Assembly: GCF_008727755.1 (NCBI RefSeq)
Contig: NZ_CP044231.1
Span: forward strand, 2,542,001 to 2,606,000
Direction: 5' to 3'
Length of the DNA stretch: 64,000 nucleotides
DNA from: Microbacterium caowuchunii
GTDB lineage: Bacteria > Actinomycetota > Actinomycetes > Actinomycetales > Microbacteriaceae
The notes under the pieces: model-generated
Databases searched by the model: none
What the model was told of the DNA's origin: nothing
Seen by the model: the letters and a program-made list of their open reading frames with translations, nothing else
Program-made: the position numbers and the translations under genes
Part shown: positions 53,102-60,448 of the stretch, one piece after another
How positions within the stretch are numbered: the first letter of the stretch is position 1
How the letters are laid out: the number at the start of each line of letters is the position of its first letter

Positions 53102-54288
53102 GCCGGCACCCCGCCGACGTCCCGCAGCACCGCGATGACGCGATCCTGGTCGTCGAGACTCATCGCGTGGTACACGGGGAGGATCAGAGTCCGGTCGGTG
53201 ACGCGCTCCGTCCCGGGGAGCCCGCCCGCGGGCGACAGGTGCCGGTACGGTCGCTGACGGTGGGCGGCCATGATGCCGCGCCGCGCGGAGATGTCCGCCT
53301 CGGCGAGCGCCTGCAGCAGTTCCTCCCGGTCGACCGGGTACCCGTCCAGCACCTCGACCCAGAAGGACTGCATGTTGCCGGCTCCGTAGGCCGGATCGGC
53401 GACCGCCCGGAGTCCTGGCACGTCCCGGAGGGCTGCCCGGTAGCGCTCGGCCAGCTCCCGCCGCCGCCGGACGATCGCCGGGAGACGGCCCAGCTGCACG
53501 ATCCCCATCGCCGCCTGCACATCGGTCATCCGGAAGTTGAAACCGATCTCGGGGTACTCCTCCGCGGGCGGCAGCACCGCGGAGTGCCGGTCGGCGGCGG
53601 AGACGCTCATGGCGTGCTCGCGCAGGTGCTTCGCGCGCATGGCCCAATCGCCGTGCAGGGTCGTGATCATCCCGCCCTCACCGGTCGTCAGGACCTTCCG
53701 AGGATGGAAGGACCACGCGACGATCTCGGCGCCCGCCCCGACCGGACGTCCCTGATAGGTCGATCCCGCCCCGCACGCGGCGTCCTCGATCACGACGATG
53801 CCGCGCGGATCGGTCACCGCGCGGATGTCGTCGAGATCCACCGGCAGCCCGCCCTGGTCCACGGCGATGACGGCCGCGGTCGCGGGGGTGAGTGCCCGGC
53901 GCACCGTGGCTCCCGTCACGTTGCCGGTGATCGGGTCCACGTCCGCGAACACCGGGTTCGCGCCGACATAGGTGACCACGTTGGTCGTGGCGATGAAGGA
54001 CAGCGAGGGGATGACGACGTCGTCGCCCGGCCCCACGCCCGCCACGATCAGGGCGAGGTGGAGCGCCGTGGTGCAACTCGACGTCGCCACGGCATACGGG
54101 GCGCCCACCGCGGCCGCGTACTCCTGCTCGAAGCGGGCCACCCGCGGACCCTGCGCGACCCATCCGCTCGCGATCACCTCAGCGACCGCATCGGCCTCCT
54201 CCGTGCCGAGCCACGGCACCATGACATTGATGCGGGTCCGCCCGCCTTCCGCGGGCGCGGTGGCCACCGTGTGGGACGACTCAGGCAC
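53098..54288 (-). CDS. DegT/DnrJ/EryC1 PLP-dependent sugar aminotransferase 2
   Basis: 396 residues from GTG 54288 (AGGAAGG eight bases upstream, overlapping the epimerase gene by eight bases). INVMVPWLGTEEADAVAEVIASGWVAQGPRV is the ArnB/PseC-like start, VATSSCTTALHLALIVAGV the cofactor pocket, and SFHPRKVLTTGEGGM holds the PLP lysine. It is a different subfamily from aminotransferase 1, so the locus probably makes two distinct amino positions or two amino sugars. Confidence 0.9.
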   Translation of the reverse strand: MPESSHTVATAPAEGGRTRINVMVPWLGTEEADAVAEVIASGWVAQGPRVARFEQEYAAAVGAPYAVATSSCTTALHLALIVAGVGPGDDVVIPSLSFIATTNVVTYVGANPVFADVDPITGNVTGATVRRALTPATAAVIAVDQGGLPVDLDDIRAVTDPRGIVVIEDAACGAGSTYQGRPVGAGAEIVAWSFHPRKVLTTGEGGMITTLHGDWAMRAKHLREHAMSVSAADRHSAVLPPAEEYPEIGFNFRMTDVQAAMGIVQLGRLPAIVRRRRELAERYRAALRDVPGLRAVADPAYGAGNMQSFWVEVLDGYPVDREELLQALAEADISARRGIMAAHRQRPYRHLSPAGGLPGTERVTDRTLILPVYHAMSLDDQDRVIAVLRDVGGVPA

Positions 54289-55309
54289 GGGGCACGCCTT
54301 CCTGCACCCAGTTGCGCTCCTCGACCTGGGCGAGCATCGCCTCGGGCGGGAGCCCACCATCCCGCATCCCCTCGAACAGCTCTCGCACGCCGTCCGCGAA
54401 GGCCACCCGCGGGGAGAACCCGGTCAGCCGCCGCATCGCGGTCGAGTCCGCCAGCAGCCGTCGCACGTCGCCCGGACGCGGTTCCAGGTGGATGGGGCTC
54501 AGACCCGTCGCGCCGGCCACCGAGAGGACGATGCGCGCCAGGTCGTTGATGGTGACGTCCGCCCCCGATCCCACGTTCAGCGTTCGCCCGATTGCGTCGT
54601 CCGACTCGGCCACCGCGATGATCCCCCGGGCGGTGTCGGTCACGTGCGTGAAGTCGCGGGACTGCTCGCCGTCCCCGTAGATGAGGGGCGGTTCACCGGC
54701 GAGCACGCGCACGATCGTGCGGGGCAGCACCTCACCGCTGTCCCCTTCGAAGTGGCTTCGCAGTCCGTATGCGTTGAAGGGCCGCACGACCGATACGGGG
54801 AACCCGTGCGTGCGGAACGCGGCACGGGCGTACGCCTCGCCGGCGAGCTTCGCGGCGCCGTACACCGTCTCGGGGAAGGTCGGGTGACCCTCATCCATCG
54901 GGGCGTACTGCGCCGACCCGTACACCTCGCTCGAACTCACGTGCACGAACCGCCGGATGCCGGCGCGCCGGGCGCTCTCCAGGAGCTCCAGCGTCATCGT
55001 CGCGTTCACCTCGTGGTTCTCGCGGGGGTCGTGCAGACTGTGCCGCACGCCGAGGCAGGCGAGATGGAAGACGACGTCGGTCGCGCCGAGGAGGTCGTCC
55101 ATGACGTCGAGGTCACGGGCATCCCGCTCGACGAGCCGGACCCGCGGGTCCCGGAGCGCCCCGGCGAGGTTCTCCCGGCTCCCGGTCGCGAGATCGTCCA
55201 CCACCACCACGTCCGCGGGCCCCTGCTGGAGCAGCGCGTCGACGAGGTGACTCCCGATGAAGCCCGCGCCGCCGGTGACGAGGACGCGGGTCCCCTCCAG
55301 CCGCGTCAT
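54281..55309 (-). CDS. NAD-dependent SDR-family nucleotide-sugar epimerase/dehydratase
   Basis: 342 residues. The Rossmann motif TRVLVTGGAGFIGSHLVDAL, Ser/Tyr/Lys active-site residues in VHVSSSEVYGSA and ETVYGAAKLAGEAYA, and C-terminal substrate-binding RPGDVRRLLADSTAMRRLTGFSP match extended SDRs acting on UDP- or dTDP-sugars (epimerases and 4,6-dehydratases). Which of these it is cannot be settled by eye. ATGA overlap with the Gfo/Idh gene. Confidence 0.9.
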   Translation of the reverse strand: MTRLEGTRVLVTGGAGFIGSHLVDALLQQGPADVVVVDDLATGSRENLAGALRDPRVRLVERDARDLDVMDDLLGATDVVFHLACLGVRHSLHDPRENHEVNATMTLELLESARRAGIRRFVHVSSSEVYGSAQYAPMDEGHPTFPETVYGAAKLAGEAYARAAFRTHGFPVSVVRPFNAYGLRSHFEGDSGEVLPRTIVRVLAGEPPLIYGDGEQSRDFTHVTDTARGIIAVAESDDAIGRTLNVGSGADVTINDLARIVLSVAGATGLSPIHLEPRPGDVRRLLADSTAMRRLTGFSPRVAFADGVRELFEGMRDGGLPPEAMLAQVEERNWVQEGVPRA

Positions 55310-56373
55310 GCCGCCACCTCCTGGGCGGCGACGCCGGCGGTGACGACCTGCGGTGCGCCGCCGGCCAGAAGGCTGGCCTGCGCCGCACCGAGCACGGACA
55401 GGACCCGCAGCCCCGCCGCTCCGCTCGTCCGGGCGGGACGCCGCTCGTGGACCGCCGAGGCGAACTCTGCCACGACCCCGCCCAGGGCCTCCCGCTCCGG
55501 GAGTGCCGGAGACCAGGTGTCGCCGAGCCGATACGAGACGTTCGCGGCTCGGGTGTCCGCCGTCGATCCCTTCGACACGGCCTCGATGTCGACGCCGCGG
55601 TCGTAGACGCTGAGCCGCTGCTGCGGATTGAGGTCGTCCCACACGAGCGTCCGCCTGGTGCCGGCGATGACCATCTGGCGGATCTTCGTCGGGCTCAGCC
55701 AGTTGACGTGCACGTGGGCCATCGCACCGCTCTCCAAGGGCATGGCGAGGTACCCCACGCACGACTTCCCGGTGCGGAGCGGGTCGGAGCCGTGCGCGGA
55801 GACGGAGGTGACGGCGAGCCCGCCGGGCAGGACGAAATCCATGATGGACAGGTCGTGGGGGGCGAGATCCCAGAACACGTCGACGTCCGGCTGGATCAGG
55901 CCCAGGTTGATGCGCACGCTGTCCACGAACAGGATGTCGCCGAGCGCGCCCTCGGCGATGAGCTCCCTCATCTTGAGGACCGCGGGCGTGTAGCAATAGG
56001 TGTGATCGGCCATGAGGACGAGGCCGCGCGCTGCGGCGGCCCGCACCATCTCGTCTCCCCGCTCATGCGTGTCGGCGAGCGGCTTCTCGACCATCACGTG
56101 CTTTCCCGCGGCGAGCGCCGCGAGCACGATCGCGTGATGCGTGCGCGCCGGCGTGGCGATGGCGACCGCGTCCACGAGCGGATCGGCGAGCACCGCGGCC
56201 AGATCCGACATCACGGGCACGCCGCCCACCCCCTCCGCGACCCGACGTGCGCGCTCGACGTCCAGGTCGCAGATCGCGACGAGGTTCCAGTCCGCGCTGG
56301 CCCGGAAGTTCCGTGCGAGGTTCGGTCCCCAGTACCCGGCGCCGATGACGGCGACGTTCAAATGATCGTTCAC
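55306..56373 (-). CDS. Gfo/Idh/MocA-family oxidoreductase (WlbA-like)
   Basis: 355 residues from GTG 56373. NVAVIGAGYWGPNLARNFR is the NAD-binding start, VMVEKPLADTHERGDEMV contains the EKP motif with the catalytic Lys, and the C-terminal half has the family's open beta-sheet. In WlbA-type enzymes the 3-hydroxyl of a UDP-GlcNAc-derived uronate is oxidised before transamination by a DegT enzyme and acetylation by a beta-helix acyltransferase; all three activities are encoded here. First gene of the 13-gene operon; the conserved leader lies upstream. Confidence 0.87.
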   Translation of the reverse strand: MNDHLNVAVIGAGYWGPNLARNFRASADWNLVAICDLDVERARRVAEGVGGVPVMSDLAAVLADPLVDAVAIATPARTHHAIVLAALAAGKHVMVEKPLADTHERGDEMVRAAAARGLVLMADHTYCYTPAVLKMRELIAEGALGDILFVDSVRINLGLIQPDVDVFWDLAPHDLSIMDFVLPGGLAVTSVSAHGSDPLRTGKSCVGYLAMPLESGAMAHVHVNWLSPTKIRQMVIAGTRRTLVWDDLNPQQRLSVYDRGVDIEAVSKGSTADTRAANVSYRLGDTWSPALPEREALGGVVAEFASAVHERRPARTSGAAGLRVLSVLGAAQASLLAGGAPQVVTAGVAAQEVAA

Positions 56374-56815
56374 GGATCCCCAAATCCCCAGTGTGTGTTC
56401 CCCAGAAGCGCGGACGCGCCGCTAGCCGGATACGGCGAGACGGACGCCTGCCCGGACGTCGTGTCGTGAGCGGTGACGCGGCGCACGAAGCCCCGCTGCC
56501 GCGCCGCGGGCGAGGCAGGACGGCGCACGCCGTGGCGTCGCCGACGGGTGCCGCCGTGGCGGCTGAGACGCCGCCGATACGACGGCGGAGATCCCCGGAT
56601 TCCCCATGCTCTTCCCCAGACGCGCGCACCCCGAGCAGGTGATGCGAGCCATAGACCGGTCCCGCCGACGATCCCACTCGCCGACGTCGCGCTCCGCCTC
56701 CCCGAGACGGGCACAACCGGTGTCCCCGCGGCCACTATAACCACAGCCCGTCCCCGTACACCAGGAAATCCCGCAAGTCCGTCGGCGGTGCGCATCGGCG
56801 TCGACCGCGCGGACC
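56374..56815 (-). promoter_or_regulatory. Promoter and long leader of the 13-gene polysaccharide operon
   Basis: 442 bases. On the complement a -10 TATAGT (56734-56739) with TGGTGT 18 bases upstream starts a leader of about 350 bases. Its first 140 bases match the leader at 59.5-59.63 kb (shared GGGGACACCGGT, GGCGAGTGGGATCG, CTGGGGAAGA). It contains a possible 61-codon ORF (56607 to 56422, starting MGNPGISAVVSAAS, similar to the MGTLGTVVASSAA start of the glycosyltransferase at 59502), and GGGG runs at 56593, 56602, 56614, 56629 and again at 56378-56403. Confidence 0.5.
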
Positions 56816-58483
56816 TCACCGATGCGCGTCCTCGACCGGCCCGTTCGTCCGGCGCGTGGCCAGGTGATGCGCCAGCCGTACCGCCAGCGCCGCGGCGAAG
56901 AACGTGGGATTCGCCTCCGCCGAGGTGGGCAGCACGCTGCTCGAGGCGACGTACAGGTTCGCGACACCGTGCACCCGGCAGTCCGCGTCGACCACCCCCC
57001 TCTCCGGATCGGCGCTCATCCGGGTCGTGCCGATGCTGTGGAAGCCGTCCGTGGTCTGCTCCCATGCGGACGCCCGTACCGCCGCGGCATCCGGATGGTG
57101 ATACTCCAGCCACCCGATCCCGGCTCGCCGCAGGTCCGCGTCGAGGAGCTCGTGGCAGCGCAGGACCGAGTCGACGTCGGCCTCCAGGAAGCGGAAGTCG
57201 ACGCGCAGCACCTCGGATCCGTCCGCACCCACCTCGAGGGTGATCCGGCTCTCCGGGTTCGGGAGCTGCTCCGCGTGATAGTGCAGGGCGTAGCGCCCCG
57301 CGTCGTTGCGCAGGATGAACCCGGGCTTGCGTACCCGGGACAGATAGCGTCGTCTCAGGATGTCGCCGAGGTCGGCGACCGCGCGCCACGGGCCGCGCAG
57401 CACGTTCCCGATGTGCGCGCCGATGTGCCACGGCCGCGGACCGACGTGCCGGAGCCGGATCCCCTCCGCGAGGATCGCCCTCCCCACCCACGGGATCAAG
57501 ATCCCCAGGAACACCCCGGAGAGGGTGGGGTTGCGGTGCCGGTGCTCGTGGAAGGCCGGGTTGTCGAGGTAGAAGCTCGTGCTCAGCACGCGGTGGTGCC
57601 GGACGGCCTCGGCGCCCAGGGTGAACCGTCGGCGGACGTAGGTGTCACTCCCGTCGCGGTGGAAGTCGAGGTCCGCCGCGCGGGCGGGGTCCTGCAGCAC
57701 GATGTCCGCGATGCATCCGGTCGCGTGCCCCATGTAGTACCGGCCGAGCGCACCCTCCCTCCCCCCGAATGCGGCGGGACGGACCGCCTGCAGCCCGAGC
57801 AGGAACCGGGTCGTCTCGAGACCGCCGAGGGCGAGGACGTACGACGCCGCGACGAGTCGGGTACGCGCGGTCCCCCGGACGACCACGACCGCCGCGACGC
57901 TGCCGTCGGCGGCGAAGTCGACGTCCGCGAGCCGTGCCCCGACGAGCACCGTGATGCCCGGGTGGGCGAGGACGCGGGCGCCCAGACGCGGTCCGAGCTT
58001 CGGCTGGCGCGACCAGCGTTCGAGATTCGACATCGTCACGTCCGTGAGACCCGTCCAGTCCGGTTCGGCCGAGCGGAACACCGGCTCGCCGCAGTCGAGT
58101 CGGCGAGCAGCCGCCGCGTAGAACGGTGCCACGTCCTCGTACCGGATCGGCCAGCCGCTCAGCGGCACGTGATCGCGGGCCTCGAAGTCCTCCGGCTCGA
58201 ACGCGACGCACCGGCCGCCCCAGAGCCAGGAGGTACCGCCGATGCCCCGGCGGCTGGTGAGCATGGGCGGCGCGTGACGGGCGGGATCCACGATGACGGT
58301 GGTCTGCCGGGTGCGCGGCACGATGTCCCGCTTCCCCGAGCGCCGGTCGCCCTCCTCGACGAGCAGCACCCGCAGCCCCGACTCGGCGGCTTCCATCGCG
58401 AGGACGAGGCCGATCGGGCCCGCCCCCACCACGCAGCAGTCGTACTCTCCGGCGGGCCATTCCCCGGGGGCGAGCAGGCTCAT
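56816..58483 (-). CDS. GMC-family FAD-dependent oxidoreductase
   Basis: 555 residues from ATG 58483 (GGTGGAGGAG upstream, ATGA overlap). The FAD Rossmann motif CCVVGAGPIGLVLAMEAAESGLRVLLVEEG, the flavin-loop region SRRGIGGTSWLWGGRC, and the C-terminal VDADCRVHGVANLYVASSSVLPTSAEANPTF match GMC oxidoreductases. The active-site base region is FHSIGTTRM. Possible roles are oxidation of a sugar alcohol in the polysaccharide pathway or of an external carbohydrate; there is no export signal. Cotranscribed with the glycosyltransferase upstream. Confidence 0.87.
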   Translation of the reverse strand: MSLLAPGEWPAGEYDCCVVGAGPIGLVLAMEAAESGLRVLLVEEGDRRSGKRDIVPRTRQTTVIVDPARHAPPMLTSRRGIGGTSWLWGGRCVAFEPEDFEARDHVPLSGWPIRYEDVAPFYAAAARRLDCGEPVFRSAEPDWTGLTDVTMSNLERWSRQPKLGPRLGARVLAHPGITVLVGARLADVDFAADGSVAAVVVVRGTARTRLVAASYVLALGGLETTRFLLGLQAVRPAAFGGREGALGRYYMGHATGCIADIVLQDPARAADLDFHRDGSDTYVRRRFTLGAEAVRHHRVLSTSFYLDNPAFHEHRHRNPTLSGVFLGILIPWVGRAILAEGIRLRHVGPRPWHIGAHIGNVLRGPWRAVADLGDILRRRYLSRVRKPGFILRNDAGRYALHYHAEQLPNPESRITLEVGADGSEVLRVDFRFLEADVDSVLRCHELLDADLRRAGIGWLEYHHPDAAAVRASAWEQTTDGFHSIGTTRMSADPERGVVDADCRVHGVANLYVASSSVLPTSAEANPTFFAAALAVRLAHHLATRRTNGPVEDAHR

Positions 58484-59502
58484 CTCCTCCACCCGCCGTC
58501 CACCGGGCCACCGGCCCGGCTCGACGTGTCCCGCTCCCAGCCGCCGGCTCCGCCGCGACGCGTCACCGCGCGTGCCCGATGACGTGAGATCAGCGTGAGG
58601 GCGACGTACCAGGCGACGTCGCATGCGCTGCGCGGACCGCGGATGGAGCGGACGAGCGCCCGCCCGCGCGTGTGAGCCGTGGACTCCAGACCGAGTTCCC
58701 GGTATCCCCGGCGCTGCCGGGTGAGCACCGCCAGGAGCGCGGCGGTGTCCCGGGGCGTCCGGACCCGCGTGGGCGCGGTGTCGACGATCCGCTTCTCCTC
58801 GGGGGCGAACTGCTCGTCGAACCACGAGTCGTCCGCCGTCACCTGCGCGAACTGGCCGAACCGCCGGTGGCCGGCCTCGTTCGCCGCGTAGCCGCCCGCT
58901 CCCCACATCCGCAGCGGCACCGGGATGCGGCTGCGCGCCCGGTAGTAGGCGCGCACCGGCAGGGTCGCCGCCGAGATGTCATAGACGTAGCGCGGCCGGG
59001 CCGCGTACACCCCGGGTTGGGCGAGCGTCTCGAAGACCGCGAGCACCGATGCGGGTTCGATCTCGATGTCGGCGTCCAGGTACAGCCGCGGCCACGCCGT
59101 CGCGACGCTGTCCCCCAGGTTCAGCCCCACCGGCTTCGACCCACGATCCGTCTCGACCACGTGCACTCCCGCGAACCCGCGGGCGATGTCGGCGGTGTCG
59201 TCGACGCATCCGTTGCAGGCGACAATCACCTCTACCCCGGCGAGGGAGGTCAGCGGAGCGAGCGAGCGCAGGGTGCGTCCGATGACCGCGGACTCGTCGT
59301 GGGCCGGGATGATGACCGCGCCGCGGGCATCGAGGGGAAGGGCCCCCGCGGATGCCGGGGCCGGCTCGGTCTCCTGGACCGCGCCGTCCGCCGGCAGCGC
59401 CGGCGTGTCCGGTTCGCGCCGCAGGTCCGCGCGCGCGGCGAGCCGCATCCATCGCGATCCGAGAGCCGCCGACGAGGCGACAACCGTCCCCAGAGTCCCC
59501 AT
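58480..59502 (-). CDS. Family 2 glycosyltransferase
   Basis: 340 residues from ATG 59502, which sits inside the motif CTGGGGAAGAAA-ATG-GGGAC. GAVIIPAHDESAVIGRTLRSLAPL, VEVIVACNGCVDDTADIA and LYLDADIEI (the DxD site) are GT-A motifs; QVTADDSWFDEQFAPEEKR resembles the acceptor loop. The N-terminal 60 residues are non-conserved. Sugar unknown. First gene of a two-gene unit with the GMC oxidoreductase. Confidence 0.85.
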   Translation of the reverse strand: MGTLGTVVASSAALGSRWMRLAARADLRREPDTPALPADGAVQETEPAPASAGALPLDARGAVIIPAHDESAVIGRTLRSLAPLTSLAGVEVIVACNGCVDDTADIARGFAGVHVVETDRGSKPVGLNLGDSVATAWPRLYLDADIEIEPASVLAVFETLAQPGVYAARPRYVYDISAATLPVRAYYRARSRIPVPLRMWGAGGYAANEAGHRRFGQFAQVTADDSWFDEQFAPEEKRIVDTAPTRVRTPRDTAALLAVLTRQRRGYRELGLESTAHTRGRALVRSIRGPRSACDVAWYVALTLISRHRARAVTRRGGAGGWERDTSSRAGGPVDGGWRR

Positions 59503-59720
59503 TTTCTTCCCCAGATGCCCGCGCCCCGGTGAAGCGGCGCCGACGTAGCCCGGTCCGGTCGGCGATCCCACTCGCCGCCGTCGTGACCACGTCTCCCCAG
59601 ACGCACACGACCGGTGTCCCCGCGGGCAGTGTATCCACGGGCGCGGACGGGGCACAATACAATCCGACGCACGGCGGCCCGCCGGCATCCGCATCCGCGC
59701 TTTGAGCGAGAGGTCCCGCC
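59503..59720. promoter_or_regulatory. Divergent promoter region with conserved leader
   Basis: Minus-strand promoter TTGTGC (59652-59657) and TACACT (59628-59633), 18-base spacer, gives a leader of about 120 bases for the glycosyltransferase. The plus-strand -10 TACAAT (59658-59663) for the acyltransferase adjoins the minus -35, so the two promoters face each other and may compete. The minus leader matches that at 56.6-56.74 kb. Confidence 0.55.
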
Positions 59721-60323
59721 ATGACCCGCACCGCCCCCTTCGTCCACGCCTCCGCCGACCTCGACGACGACGTGGAACTCGGCGCGGGGACCCGGGTGTG
59801 GCATCTGGCACAGGTACGGGCGGGGGCGCGGGTCGGCGCCGACTGCAACATCGGCCGGGGCGCGTACATCGGGCCGGGCGTCGTGCTCGGCGATGCCTGC
59901 AAGGTGCAGAACTATGCGCTGGTCTACGAACCCGCCGTCGTCGGCGACGGGGTGTTCATCGGTCCCGCGGTGGTCTTCACGAACGACGAGTTCCCCCGCG
60001 CAGCGAACCCGGACGGGTCGCTCAAGAGCGCAGACGACTGGCACGCCGTGGGGGTGACGGTGGACCGGGGCGCCTCGATCGGCGCACGTGCGGTGTGCAT
60101 CGCCCCGGTGCGGATCGGCGCGTGGGCGCTGGTCGCCGCGGGTGCGGTGGTGACCAAGGACGTGCCCGCGCACGCGCTCGTCGCGGGTGTACCGGCCAAG
60201 CGGATCGGCTGGGTCGGCCGTGTCGGCCGCCCGTTGTCCCCCGCCGGCGCCGGCGAGTGGGTGTGCCCCGAGACGGGCGAGCGCTACGCCGAGGACGGCG
60301 ACACCCTGCGTCCCCTCCCCTGA
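59721..60323 (+). CDS. WlbB/WbbJ-like acyltransferase (left-handed beta-helix)
   Basis: 200 residues. Hexapeptide repeats (VELGAGTRVWHLAQVRAGARVGADCNIGRGAYIGPGV) and the insertion VVFTNDEFPRA with the acetyltransferase-type asparagine match WlbB-like UDP-2-acetamido-3-amino-hexuronate N-acetyltransferases. The C-terminal 30 residues (EWVCPETGERYAEDGDTLRPL) form a small extra segment typical of this group. GAGAGGTCCCGCC precedes ATG 59721. With the Gfo/Idh and DegT enzymes it completes the inferred di-N-acetyl hexuronate route. Confidence 0.87.
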   Translation: MTRTAPFVHASADLDDDVELGAGTRVWHLAQVRAGARVGADCNIGRGAYIGPGVVLGDACKVQNYALVYEPAVVGDGVFIGPAVVFTNDEFPRAANPDGSLKSADDWHAVGVTVDRGASIGARAVCIAPVRIGAWALVAAGAVVTKDVPAHALVAGVPAKRIGWVGRVGRPLSPAGAGEWVCPETGERYAEDGDTLRPLP

Positions 60324-60336
60324 CCCGCCCCCTTTT

Positions 60337-60411
60337 CCCGCGAGACTGCATAGCCACCACGAGACAGCGGCTGGTTACGTCCGTCTCGTGGTGAGCGTGC
60401 AGTCTCGCGGG
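60337..60411. repeat. 75-nt palindromic element, copy D
   Basis: Arms 60337-60365 and 60383-60411, centre AGCGGCTGGTTACGTCC (17 nt), the reverse complement of the copy E centre apart from one base. Between the convergent acyltransferase and S8 peptidase genes; its right end overlaps the peptidase terminator. Confidence 0.9.
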
Positions 60412-60439
60412 AGGGGGCGGGACGACCCGCCCCCTCCCG
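60408..60439 (-). terminator. S8 peptidase terminator
   Basis: Perfect 14-bp stem CGGGAGGGGGCGGG / CCCGCCCCCTCCCG with a four-base loop, nine bases past the stop. The arm shares four bases with palindromic copy D. Confidence 0.75.
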
Positions 60440-60448
60440 CGGATCGGC

